From assembly GCA_964498095.1 (NCBI GenBank), contig CAZCFY010000008.1, positions 62,001 to 126,000 of the forward strand: a stretch of 64,000 nucleotides of DNA, written 5' to 3'. Source of the DNA: SG-bin7 sp964498095 (GTDB taxonomy: Bacteria; Bdellovibrionota; Bdellovibrionia; Bdellovibrionales; SG-bin7). Position numbers and translations under genes: made by a program. How positions within the stretch are numbered: the first letter of the stretch is position 1; every line of letters starts with the position of its first letter. Positions 57,003-64,000 of this stretch are shown piece by piece. Under the pieces are notes generated by a model that searched no databases, was not told where the DNA came from, and saw nothing but the letters and a program-made list of their open reading frames with translations.

Positions 57003-58216
57003 TTTTGCTCTCCTAGCACCTGTGAAACTTTATTGCCGATACTGGATTGATAGCGGAGATATGACAAATTCATCTGTAACCACAAATTATAAACCGCAAA
57101 TGTCGCGTCCACCACGCGGGCTTGGTCGAGCGCCACTTCGTTGGCGGAGATGGCGCCGGCGCGAAACCGGGCGAGGCTCGTTTTAAATGTCAGCTGAATG
57201 TCGCGCAAATTTTCTTCGGCAATTTTATATTGTTTTAAATATTGGGTTAAGTTTTTACTATGTACGGAAATTTCTTTGGTTAAATCTCTTTCCGTGTCTT
57301 TTAAAGTTTCCTCACTTTTTCTTAACTGCACAAAGCCAGCACGGATATCTGAAAGAGTTTGTCCAGAATCAAAAAGATTCCATTTTGCCGTAAGGTAAAT
57401 CTCATTTCCGTAACTTTCGGTGACTTCATAATAAGAGCGGCCAACGGATAAATCCAGGCGGGGTAAATTTGTCGTTACTGTGGAGTGAGCCAACGAGCGG
57501 TTTGACTCTAAAGCTAACTGCGCCGCTTTTAATCGCGGGTGTTCACTGGGCAAGCCACTCTTGGCAACCGGTTCTTTGGGGTTGAGTTTGGGGTCGGCAA
57601 GGGCTAAAAAAGAGCCTACCCAATAACTCAGTTCAGAATAGCAGCTTTCTTTTTTCGTGAGCTCACTTAAATACCGTATGCGGCGGTTTTCGGCGTCCAC
57701 CTTTAATTTTAAGAAATCATCACGAGACTTTATCCCCTTCTTAAAGCGGCTTTGCTCGATAGCGGCAATCTGTTCGCTTATCTTTAAAGCTTCAAGGGCG
57801 GCGGCCTCCGCGTTTTGTTCGTAGAGACAATTTAGATAAGTTTCCGCCAGCTGCAGTTCGTTTTGGTTTAGCGCCCAATCTTCGGTAGATTCGGTGGCGG
57901 CGAGCAAAAAACCTTTTGCACGGATATTGGTGTAGTCGCCAAAACTTGAGAATAAGTTTAAGCCGGCGCTGAGTTTCCAAGTCGGATTGGCTAAATCGTC
58001 AATTGTAGAAGTCGAAGACTTTTGCCACGCACCGGATATCGATGGAGTCAGGTTTAACCAGCTCTTGGTGCGGCCAATTTCGGCGTTTTGTGTGTCGAGA
58101 TTGTAACTTTGTTGCTTCGGATGCTTGGGAACGAGTTTGAGCGCATCCTTAAGTGTGAGTGTCTGCGCCGAAGAAGAAAAGAGGGGGAGTAGTATAAAAA
58201 CGAGAAGCTTAAACAT
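56999..58216 (-). CDS. TolC-like outer membrane efflux protein
   Basis: A 405-aa outer-membrane channel. ATG 58216 starts a signal peptide (MFKLLVFILLPLFSSSAQ); the frame to 58231 is inside the RND gene. The TolC fold is shown by repeated long helices (LQLAETYLNCLYEQNAEAA, LRKSEETLKDTERDLTKEI) and a duplicated YLKQYKIAEENL region. It overlaps the RND gene by 8 nt and completes the tripartite pump. Confidence 0.85.
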   Translation of the reverse strand: MFKLLVFILLPLFSSSAQTLTLKDALKLVPKHPKQQSYNLDTQNAEIGRTKSWLNLTPSISGAWQKSSTSTIDDLANPTWKLSAGLNLFSSFGDYTNIRAKGFLLAATESTEDWALNQNELQLAETYLNCLYEQNAEAAALEALKISEQIAAIEQSRFKKGIKSRDDFLKLKVDAENRRIRYLSELTKKESCYSELSYWVGSFLALADPKLNPKEPVAKSGLPSEHPRLKAAQLALESNRSLAHSTVTTNLPRLDLSVGRSYYEVTESYGNEIYLTAKWNLFDSGQTLSDIRAGFVQLRKSEETLKDTERDLTKEISVHSKNLTQYLKQYKIAEENLRDIQLTFKTSLARFRAGAISANEVALDQARVVDATFAVYNLWLQMNLSYLRYQSSIGNKVSQVLGEQK

Positions 58217-61200
58217 GTTTTCGGTCCGCAATCACTTCTAAGCAGGGTACTATTATTAATGTGAGAAGAGTGGAGAAGAGCATTCCAAAACTTACGCTAA
58301 TTCCGAGTGGCTGTAGCACCTCTCCGCCTTGCCCGAGACCCATAGCCAGAGGAATCATAGCTAGGATCGTAGTAAAGCTCGTAATTAACACGGGCCGCAT
58401 CCGTACTGAAGCTGACTTAATCGCCGCGCTCACTGGATCAAGCCCTTCCTCACGGCATTGATTATAAAAGCTCACCAAAATAATTGAATTATTCACGGCA
58501 ATGCCGCCGAGAAGAATTACACCTAAAAATGAATTTATAGACCAAGTACTGTCAAAAACCCAAAGCGCCAAAGACACGCCCAAAAATCCCAGCGGGATAG
58601 CGGCCTTAATGATTAATACATCTTTTATGTTTTCAAACTGGACATAAACAATCATCGCGATGAGACACAAGCTGATTAAGAAAGCGTAAATGAGGCCACG
58701 TAGCGATTTATTAATTTCGACCTGCGAGTCTTCGATTATTACCTGAACGTCTTTAGAGCGCGGTAAGGATTCCACCAGGGCTTTCAATTTCTGTTCATTA
58801 TTATATTTATCTTCGCGGGCCTGTTGCGTGAGATATCCGTAAACGAGTGTATTGCGAGTTTCTTCTTCGATATAAAAACCTGAGACCGCATCATCAAGGC
58901 TAATTGTGGCAAGTGCACTCAAGGGTAAAATACTGGCGCCGGCAATTACGGGAATGGCGGCAATATCTTCGGCCGTCTTAAACCACTGTTCAGGGTATTG
59001 GATGTAGACGTATTTGTCTTTATCGTCGGTTTTAACAAATCCCAATCCCTTTTGGCGAATCCCAGACGAAATAATTTCGCCAAGATCAAAAAGTGTTGGG
59101 CCACTTAAGTCTTTATCCTTAATCCGGTCCAGAACTTGAAACTGGGGTTTTAAAGTAAATTGAGGCTCACGTTTTACCGTGCTATCGACCCAGGCGAGCA
59201 GTCGGGTGCCCTCTAATTCCATTTTAAGTTTCTCGGCGTATTCCAGAGTTTCACTTTCGGGGCCGGTGATTTTTACGGAAAGATGGGGCGGATTTGGAAT
59301 GGGCAGTTTTGAAGGATTGAACGGCCAGACGCGAAATTGAATTTGCGGCGTACTCACCAAACGATTTTCTAATTCCTTCATCGTTTCTTTCATAAGCTTC
59401 TTGGATTTTAGATGGGCAAAAATTCCACCTTCGTCGCGGTCGCGGACTTGGGTAAAAGTATAATCAATCTTGTCGCTAAATTCATTCTTAAGAATTTTTT
59501 CGTAGGGTTCTAAGGCCATCGCCGCTTCTTCGGTCGACATTGATCCCGAAATAGAAGCCCAAATTATGACTAAATCAGAGCTGGGGATGGCGATAATTTC
59601 TTTTTTAATTTTTGGCAGCAAGATATACGATACGCCAATTACCAGCGCAAAAGCCCCAGTGCTTAATGAGACCCGTCGCACCTTTGAAGAAAGAATAAAG
59701 CGCAGAAATCCCTGATAGAGCAGCACGAATTTTTCGTAATAATAATTAAAGGCCATTGAGACGCGGTTCATTTCGTTGGGGTCGTGATGGATTTGCGAAC
59801 GAATGGTAGGCACTAAAATAATTGCCACGATGGCGGAGAACACGTGCGAATAAACTACTGCTTTTGCTAAATCACCTAAAATGGCGTAGGTAACTCCGGA
59901 GGTCATCGACAATGGTAGGAAAACAATAACGCTTGCTAACGTGGAAGTTAGAATTGGCCATTTAACTTCGTTGACCGCGTCCATGATGACATCAAGGCGC
60001 TCACGTCCTTTATTCCTTTCCATTTCAAAATGGCGAATAATATTTTCGACCATGACGACGCTAGCATCGACGTTCATTCCCGCGGAGAGGGCTAAGCCGC
60101 CCAACGAAACGAGGTTGATCCCGACGTTGTTAAAGTACATCAAAATAAAGGCCCAGGCCATGGCCAGTGGAATTTCCAGGGCAGAAAATACGGTGAGCTT
60201 AAGCGAGCCTACGAACAAAAGTAAAATCGCCACGGCAAAGAATCCACCGAGCGCGATGGATTCATAAACGTCGCGGACTGCCGCATTGATGACGTTACTG
60301 GGATTTACCAAGATCTTAAAGTCTGCGCCTTTTGGCCATTTTGGTTTCGAAGTTTCTAAAATTCCGGTTACTTGATCGCAAAGCTCTTTTAAGTTCGCAT
60401 CGTCGCGCGGGTTAACGAACAGAATTAAACTCTGCTTGCCATCGGTTTTGTAAATGTCTTGTCCTTCTTGGCCGGCGCGCAGTTCGATGACGGCGATATC
60501 TTTGAGTTTTAAGCCCGGAGTGCCAAAAGGTTCCAAAGAAAGTTCTTCAAGTTCAGAAACGTTTTCGACTTTGTTTTGCAGTAAGATCTGGTAATTACTT
60601 TCGCCTAACTGGACGCTGCCGGGGTAAATAGGCGCTAAGGCACTTTCGACGTAGCCCGCGAGCTTAAAGACGTCGACGCGATGAAATGTGGCGCGCTCGG
60701 GATTTACGGTAATATAAACATTTTGCGCGCTCGGGTCGGTAAGGCCAACTGCTTTTGTGCCTTCGAGGGACTTAATTGGACTGTAAATTAAAGGCTCCAG
60801 CGCTTTTTTAAGCGCCGTTAAATCCCCATCCGGAGAAGAAATGCTGGCCGCGTAAAAGGCACTATTTGCCTGGCGCTGCCAATAGTTCATAAAATCGCGC
60901 ATTTCTTTTGGTAAACGCGGGCGGATGGTTTCCACCACGGTTTGTACTTCGCGGTCAGCTTTTTTGGCGTCAATGCCCCATTTAAATTCTACCGTGTAGT
61001 TCATGTGACCGGGCTCGCCGCGAACCGTGACTTTTTCTGCGCCCTCTATTTTTCGTAAATTCGCCTGCAGCTCATCACCATATTGATGATAAAAATTTTC
61101 CGGCGTCATGCCCCGCAGACTTACGTTGACGCGAAATTCAGGTTTGGCCGAATTAGGAAAAAGAGTAACTGGCAAAAACCGCGACAGCACGATGCCAAGG

Positions 61201-61259
61201 ACAGTAAACGCGATAATTAAAAAATAAAGGCGCTTAGGCCGGGCGTAGATCGATTTCAT
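58209..61259 (-). CDS. RND efflux transporter permease
   Basis: A 1016-aa inner-membrane RND pump with 12 predicted TM segments and two large periplasmic loops. GMNVDASVVMVENIIRH is the TM4 motif, but the usual Asp-Asp is Asp-Ala, as in some heavy-metal (HME) or other RND families. GGIAVNNSIILVSFYNQCREEG and SVRMRPVLITSFTTILAMIP match the second half. Substrate unknown; antibiotics, metals or lipids are possible. ATG 61259 overlaps the adaptor by 4 nt. Confidence 0.9.
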   Translation of the reverse strand: MKSIYARPKRLYFLIIAFTVLGIVLSRFLPVTLFPNSAKPEFRVNVSLRGMTPENFYHQYGDELQANLRKIEGAEKVTVRGEPGHMNYTVEFKWGIDAKKADREVQTVVETIRPRLPKEMRDFMNYWQRQANSAFYAASISSPDGDLTALKKALEPLIYSPIKSLEGTKAVGLTDPSAQNVYITVNPERATFHRVDVFKLAGYVESALAPIYPGSVQLGESNYQILLQNKVENVSELEELSLEPFGTPGLKLKDIAVIELRAGQEGQDIYKTDGKQSLILFVNPRDDANLKELCDQVTGILETSKPKWPKGADFKILVNPSNVINAAVRDVYESIALGGFFAVAILLLFVGSLKLTVFSALEIPLAMAWAFILMYFNNVGINLVSLGGLALSAGMNVDASVVMVENIIRHFEMERNKGRERLDVIMDAVNEVKWPILTSTLASVIVFLPLSMTSGVTYAILGDLAKAVVYSHVFSAIVAIILVPTIRSQIHHDPNEMNRVSMAFNYYYEKFVLLYQGFLRFILSSKVRRVSLSTGAFALVIGVSYILLPKIKKEIIAIPSSDLVIIWASISGSMSTEEAAMALEPYEKILKNEFSDKIDYTFTQVRDRDEGGIFAHLKSKKLMKETMKELENRLVSTPQIQFRVWPFNPSKLPIPNPPHLSVKITGPESETLEYAEKLKMELEGTRLLAWVDSTVKREPQFTLKPQFQVLDRIKDKDLSGPTLFDLGEIISSGIRQKGLGFVKTDDKDKYVYIQYPEQWFKTAEDIAAIPVIAGASILPLSALATISLDDAVSGFYIEEETRNTLVYGYLTQQAREDKYNNEQKLKALVESLPRSKDVQVIIEDSQVEINKSLRGLIYAFLISLCLIAMIVYVQFENIKDVLIIKAAIPLGFLGVSLALWVFDSTWSINSFLGVILLGGIAVNNSIILVSFYNQCREEGLDPVSAAIKSASVRMRPVLITSFTTILAMIPLAMGLGQGGEVLQPLGISVSFGMLFSTLLTLIIVPCLEVIADRKHV

Positions 61260-62101
61260 TTCGTAACAGTCGTCTCCGGCTTGGCCTGGCGGGCGACTTT
61301 ATCGCCATCTTTTACAAATTCGCTGGATTTTAAAACAATCTCATCTTTTTCGACTAAGCCTTTGGTAACGATATGCTGGCCATTAACCAAATCGCCGAGT
61401 TCAACTTCCGTCATGTGAACGGTGTCCTGCTTATCAAGCTTACGCACAAATTTCTTGAGGTTTAATTTTACGAGCGCTTGGGGCGGGACGATAATATGAT
61501 CTTCCGACGGCGGATAAACGGTTAATTTACCCACGGCACCCATGGTTGGCCGGTCAATTTTCTCGGTGGGCAGGAGTTCCATTTGAATAGTGCCGGTGCG
61601 GGGATTTACCACGGTCGAAAGTGCCGAAACCTTGGTTTTAATTTTTTGCACCTCGGATTCAAAAAGGGCCTCGAAACCTAGCTGCAGACGGCGCACGTCT
61701 CCGGCGGGGGCTTCAACAATAATTTTAAAAAGATTGGGATCAATGACTTCTCCCGAACTCTCTCCGGCGCTGACGGTCTTTCCTAAATGAACATCAAGTT
61801 TGGCGACGACCCCGGAAACGGGAGCGCGCACGGCATAGTCATTAAAATTCATCTCCATTTGATTATTCTTCATGTAAAAGATAACTTCGCCGCGGCGGAC
61901 TTTTGTTCCTAAGCCGCGCACGATGCGGGTGACGGTCCCGGTGATTTCGCTGGTGAGTTTTCCCTGCACGACGGGAATAATTACTGCGGGGTATTTAATT
62001 AAGCGCTGGATTTTTTGTTTTTGAATCACCAAAGTATCAACGGTGGGAGTGGTTTGCGCCGCAAAACCAAAAGACACCAAAATGGCTAAAATCTTAAACA
62101 C
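61256..62101 (-). CDS. RND periplasmic adaptor (membrane fusion protein)
   Basis: A 281-aa adaptor with signal peptide (residues 1-15). The lipoyl-like half motifs are clear: ARAPVSGVVAKLDVHLGKTVSAGE, with RGEVIFYMKNNQM before it. Short for the family (often 350-400 aa) because the alpha-helical hairpin is minimal. It overlaps the pump by 4 nt and bridges it to the TolC-like protein. Confidence 0.86.
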   Translation of the reverse strand: MFKILAILVSFGFAAQTTPTVDTLVIQKQKIQRLIKYPAVIIPVVQGKLTSEITGTVTRIVRGLGTKVRRGEVIFYMKNNQMEMNFNDYAVRAPVSGVVAKLDVHLGKTVSAGESSGEVIDPNLFKIIVEAPAGDVRRLQLGFEALFESEVQKIKTKVSALSTVVNPRTGTIQMELLPTEKIDRPTMGAVGKLTVYPPSEDHIIVPPQALVKLNLKKFVRKLDKQDTVHMTEVELGDLVNGQHIVTKGLVEKDEIVLKSSEFVKDGDKVARQAKPETTVTK

Positions 62102-62160
62102 TTATAACCTCCGGGAAGGAACCGATTTAAGCACCGGTCAGAGGCTAAATCAACGGTGAA

Positions 62161-64000
62161 TTAGTGGGCGGCTAGAGGCTTAATATTATGGCGAGAAAAG
62201 GGGGATAATTCTTGTAAAAAAGACGTTAAAAAGTCTTTCGCTTTGACATTGGTTTCGCTTCGCAACATGAAGTCGATTTGGTCTTTATTGGTAAATGTCG
62301 AAATACTTCCTGGATAGGCCCTTTGCTCGTGACTAAAAAGCTCAACGCCTTCGACGAAAATCTCCTGCGGGCTTGATTTTGCCGTTCTTGAGGCATCGGT
62401 TAGGTTTAAAAGCTTTGTCGTCATATTTAAAAAGGTAAAATAGTCGCGGTTACCTCTTAAAGAGAGGACGAAGGGACGGTTATTGGGATGGCGAGCATCG
62501 ATAAAGTCGCCCGTCGAAAAGTGCTGCGAGAAAAAGTAGTAAGTTTCAAAAAAGCTAGTTGGCTCGCTTACCACATCGGCACAAAAGTGAAATCCCTGGT
62601 GTTGCCCCAAAGCTTGATCGTTTAACGTAATGCTTAAGCACGGGCGGTACTTTTGTACTTGAATTTCAAGCTGGGCTTGCTGCTCGATCAAATAAACGCC
62701 ATGAGAAAAGTTAATGCTATGTCCGTTGCTTTCAGAAAAAGAATCTGATCGTGAGGAATCTTTGCTCCACTGGAAGTCGACCGCTGCAGAAAAGAAATCT
62801 TTTATTAAGGGAACTTTGGAAAGCACGTTACTAAGCAACGACATCGGACGAATGGAGGCGCCCGCCGAAACAGAAGTACCCTCGCGTAGGCTCGAGGAAA
62901 GGCTTCTCCCTGAGCTTAAATCAAAAGAGCTGGCGACGTTAAAGCTTTGCGATCTGCCGCCGAGCCAAGTGGCACGTGGTTTGGGATCCAAAATGTGAAT
63001 GCGGTGGTCAAGCGAGAAGAACTTTAAAGGTTCCTTTTCGCAATTCATATTGGTTTGGGCGGATTTTGCAAAGGCACTGGCAGAATTAATTTTAAACCCG
63101 TCCATAAAAGCTAACCGGCAAAGTGGGCGTAAGTTTTTTATCAAAAGATCATTAAAAGTTTTATTTTGCGTAAGCTTGAGCAGACCTTCGGCGGCTACCG
63201 TCTGCATAAAAATGGGGTCAATTGGCAAGTTTTTATATTTCGCATCCTTGGGCATAAAGGGCGTTAAGCCATTTTCGGCGACATAAGAATCCAATGAGTA
63301 CTTTTGTTGACGCTCAATAAGCCGGGCTTGCACTGATTGCTTATGTTCTTTGATGACTTGGTTCATTTTAGTAAAGCTATTTGAGTCGGAGTCAGAGCGG
63401 GCGATGAGGATATTTGAAAGTTCATTTGAGGGAGTAAAGGAACCCCAAAAAACCCGCGGTTGGAGTCCCGAGCTGAGATCGGGACCTTTGCCATCGGCTC
63501 TTAAGGGATAAAGTTCAAAGGCAATGGAGTTACGTCCTCCCCAAACGATGAGGTCGGAGGTGCTTAATTCAATTTGCGTTTGGACACGGCTACCAACAAC
63601 GTCAACGACGCGCTCATAGGAATCTATTAATAGCGGCAACGCCGAAGTTGAAGAGAGATTTTCGTCGCCCAAAAACAAAGAAGCGCGCAAGAGGTACTTT
63701 CCGTCACGCAAGCGTTCGGAGTTACTCAACGATATAGATTGCATGTCGGGACGGATGATTTCCGGGGAGATCATCAGTGAGTAGCGGCGGACAAAGGTAA
63801 TATCCAACACGGAATTTATACGGAAATCCGTACCGCTAAATTGCGCGAGCACCGAAGGAATTTGTACGAATGGCGCCGGCTGCGCTTTATTTTTTTTGCG
63901 CTCCTCATCGATAAAGCGGCCATCCACCGCAAATTCAGTGTCGCTGCGAAACGGATTTATAAAAACCGGGACGCTAATTTTATCTTGGGAACCTGCGGGA
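62161..64000 (-). CDS. Large protein, incomplete at window end
   Basis: At least 613 residues; the frame is open across the right edge (the GTG at 63927 is only an internal codon, since PVFINPFRSDTEF continues upstream). Ser-rich, beta-rich sequence with no motif I know; RSDSFSESNGHSINFSHGVYL and similar runs suggest an extracellular or outer-membrane product. Ends 59 bp before the adaptor gene on the same strand, so it may be the first gene of the efflux operon. Confidence 0.65.
   Translation of the reverse strand, partial: PAGSQDKISVPVFINPFRSDTEFAVDGRFIDEERKKNKAQPAPFVQIPSVLAQFSGTDFRINSVLDITFVRRYSLMISPEIIRPDMQSISLSNSERLRDGKYLLRASLFLGDENLSSTSALPLLIDSYERVVDVVGSRVQTQIELSTSDLIVWGGRNSIAFELYPLRADGKGPDLSSGLQPRVFWGSFTPSNELSNILIARSDSDSNSFTKMNQVIKEHKQSVQARLIERQQKYSLDSYVAENGLTPFMPKDAKYKNLPIDPIFMQTVAAEGLLKLTQNKTFNDLLIKNLRPLCRLAFMDGFKINSASAFAKSAQTNMNCEKEPLKFFSLDHRIHILDPKPRATWLGGRSQSFNVASSFDLSSGRSLSSSLREGTSVSAGASIRPMSLLSNVLSKVPLIKDFFSAAVDFQWSKDSSRSDSFSESNGHSINFSHGVYLIEQQAQLEIQVQKYRPCLSITLNDQALGQHQGFHFCADVVSEPTSFFETYYFFSQHFSTGDFIDARHPNNRPFVLSLRGNRDYFTFLNMTTKLLNLTDASRTAKSSPQEIFVEGVELFSHEQRAYPGSISTFTNKDQIDFMLRSETNVKAKDFLTSFLQELSPFSRHNIKPLAAH

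Noticed and set aside
1..64000. CRISPR arrays, prophage or complete insertion sequences
   Set aside because: No regularly spaced direct repeats with unique spacers, no phage structural genes and no transposase were seen.

Overview
The window looks like chromosome of a free-living or predatory bacterium of the Bdellovibrionota (Bdellovibrio/Oligoflexia relatives). This is inferred, not proven. The supporting signs are two TIGR02147-type regulators (a family known mainly from Bdellovibrio and Fibrobacter relatives), a periplasmic fatty-acid cis/trans isomerase, a very large share of short exported proteins and lipoproteins, FliG-like and PilZ proteins, and moderate GC. No phage genes, CRISPR arrays, rRNA genes or intact insertion sequences were seen.

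Layout. 0.2-10.5 kb: envelope and housekeeping genes (cis/trans isomerase plus secreted endonuclease I; a three-gene operon with a Tat-exported DUF1501 protein and a CXXCH protein; a DEAD-box helicase divergent from an ABC-F ATPase). 10.5-13.9 kb: a TIGR02147 regulator with exported partners and an SDR dehydrogenase. 13.86-14.9 kb: about 1 kb without a plausible gene, holding a good sigma-54 (-24/-12) promoter followed by roughly 800 nt of densely self-complementary sequence. I read this as a large structured non-coding RNA, and it is the most striking item here. 14.9-19 kb: an MFS transporter and a three-domain ACP/fatty acyl-AMP ligase/acyltransferase fusion. 19-25 kb: small exported proteins, a globin with a palindromic operator, a YkgJ-methyltransferase fusion, an Hcp-like Sel1 protein and an AraC regulator.

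25-47 kb is an accessory block: about 25 short secreted or lipoprotein genes on both strands, a second TIGR02147 regulator, a zinc-ribbon/nuclease protein, a possible defence operon, and a protein made of 17-residue tandem repeats. Its intergenic spaces carry a family of hairpin repeats, one of which runs into an Avd-like four-helix-bundle gene, plus a 380-bp element with 13-bp inverted ends. The block ends at a tRNA-Gly gene whose 3' end abuts a gene remnant, as expected at an island boundary.

47-64 kb returns to core-like genes: pgsA, a PilZ protein, a thioesterase, glpX, SRPBCC proteins, an RluA pseudouridine synthase, a FliG-domain protein, and an RND/adaptor/TolC efflux operon preceded by a large protein that runs off the right edge.

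The exported-protein clusters, repeats and regulators suggest a fast-evolving envelope repertoire set between stable core segments. No database search or folding program was run; family names rest on motifs read by eye.
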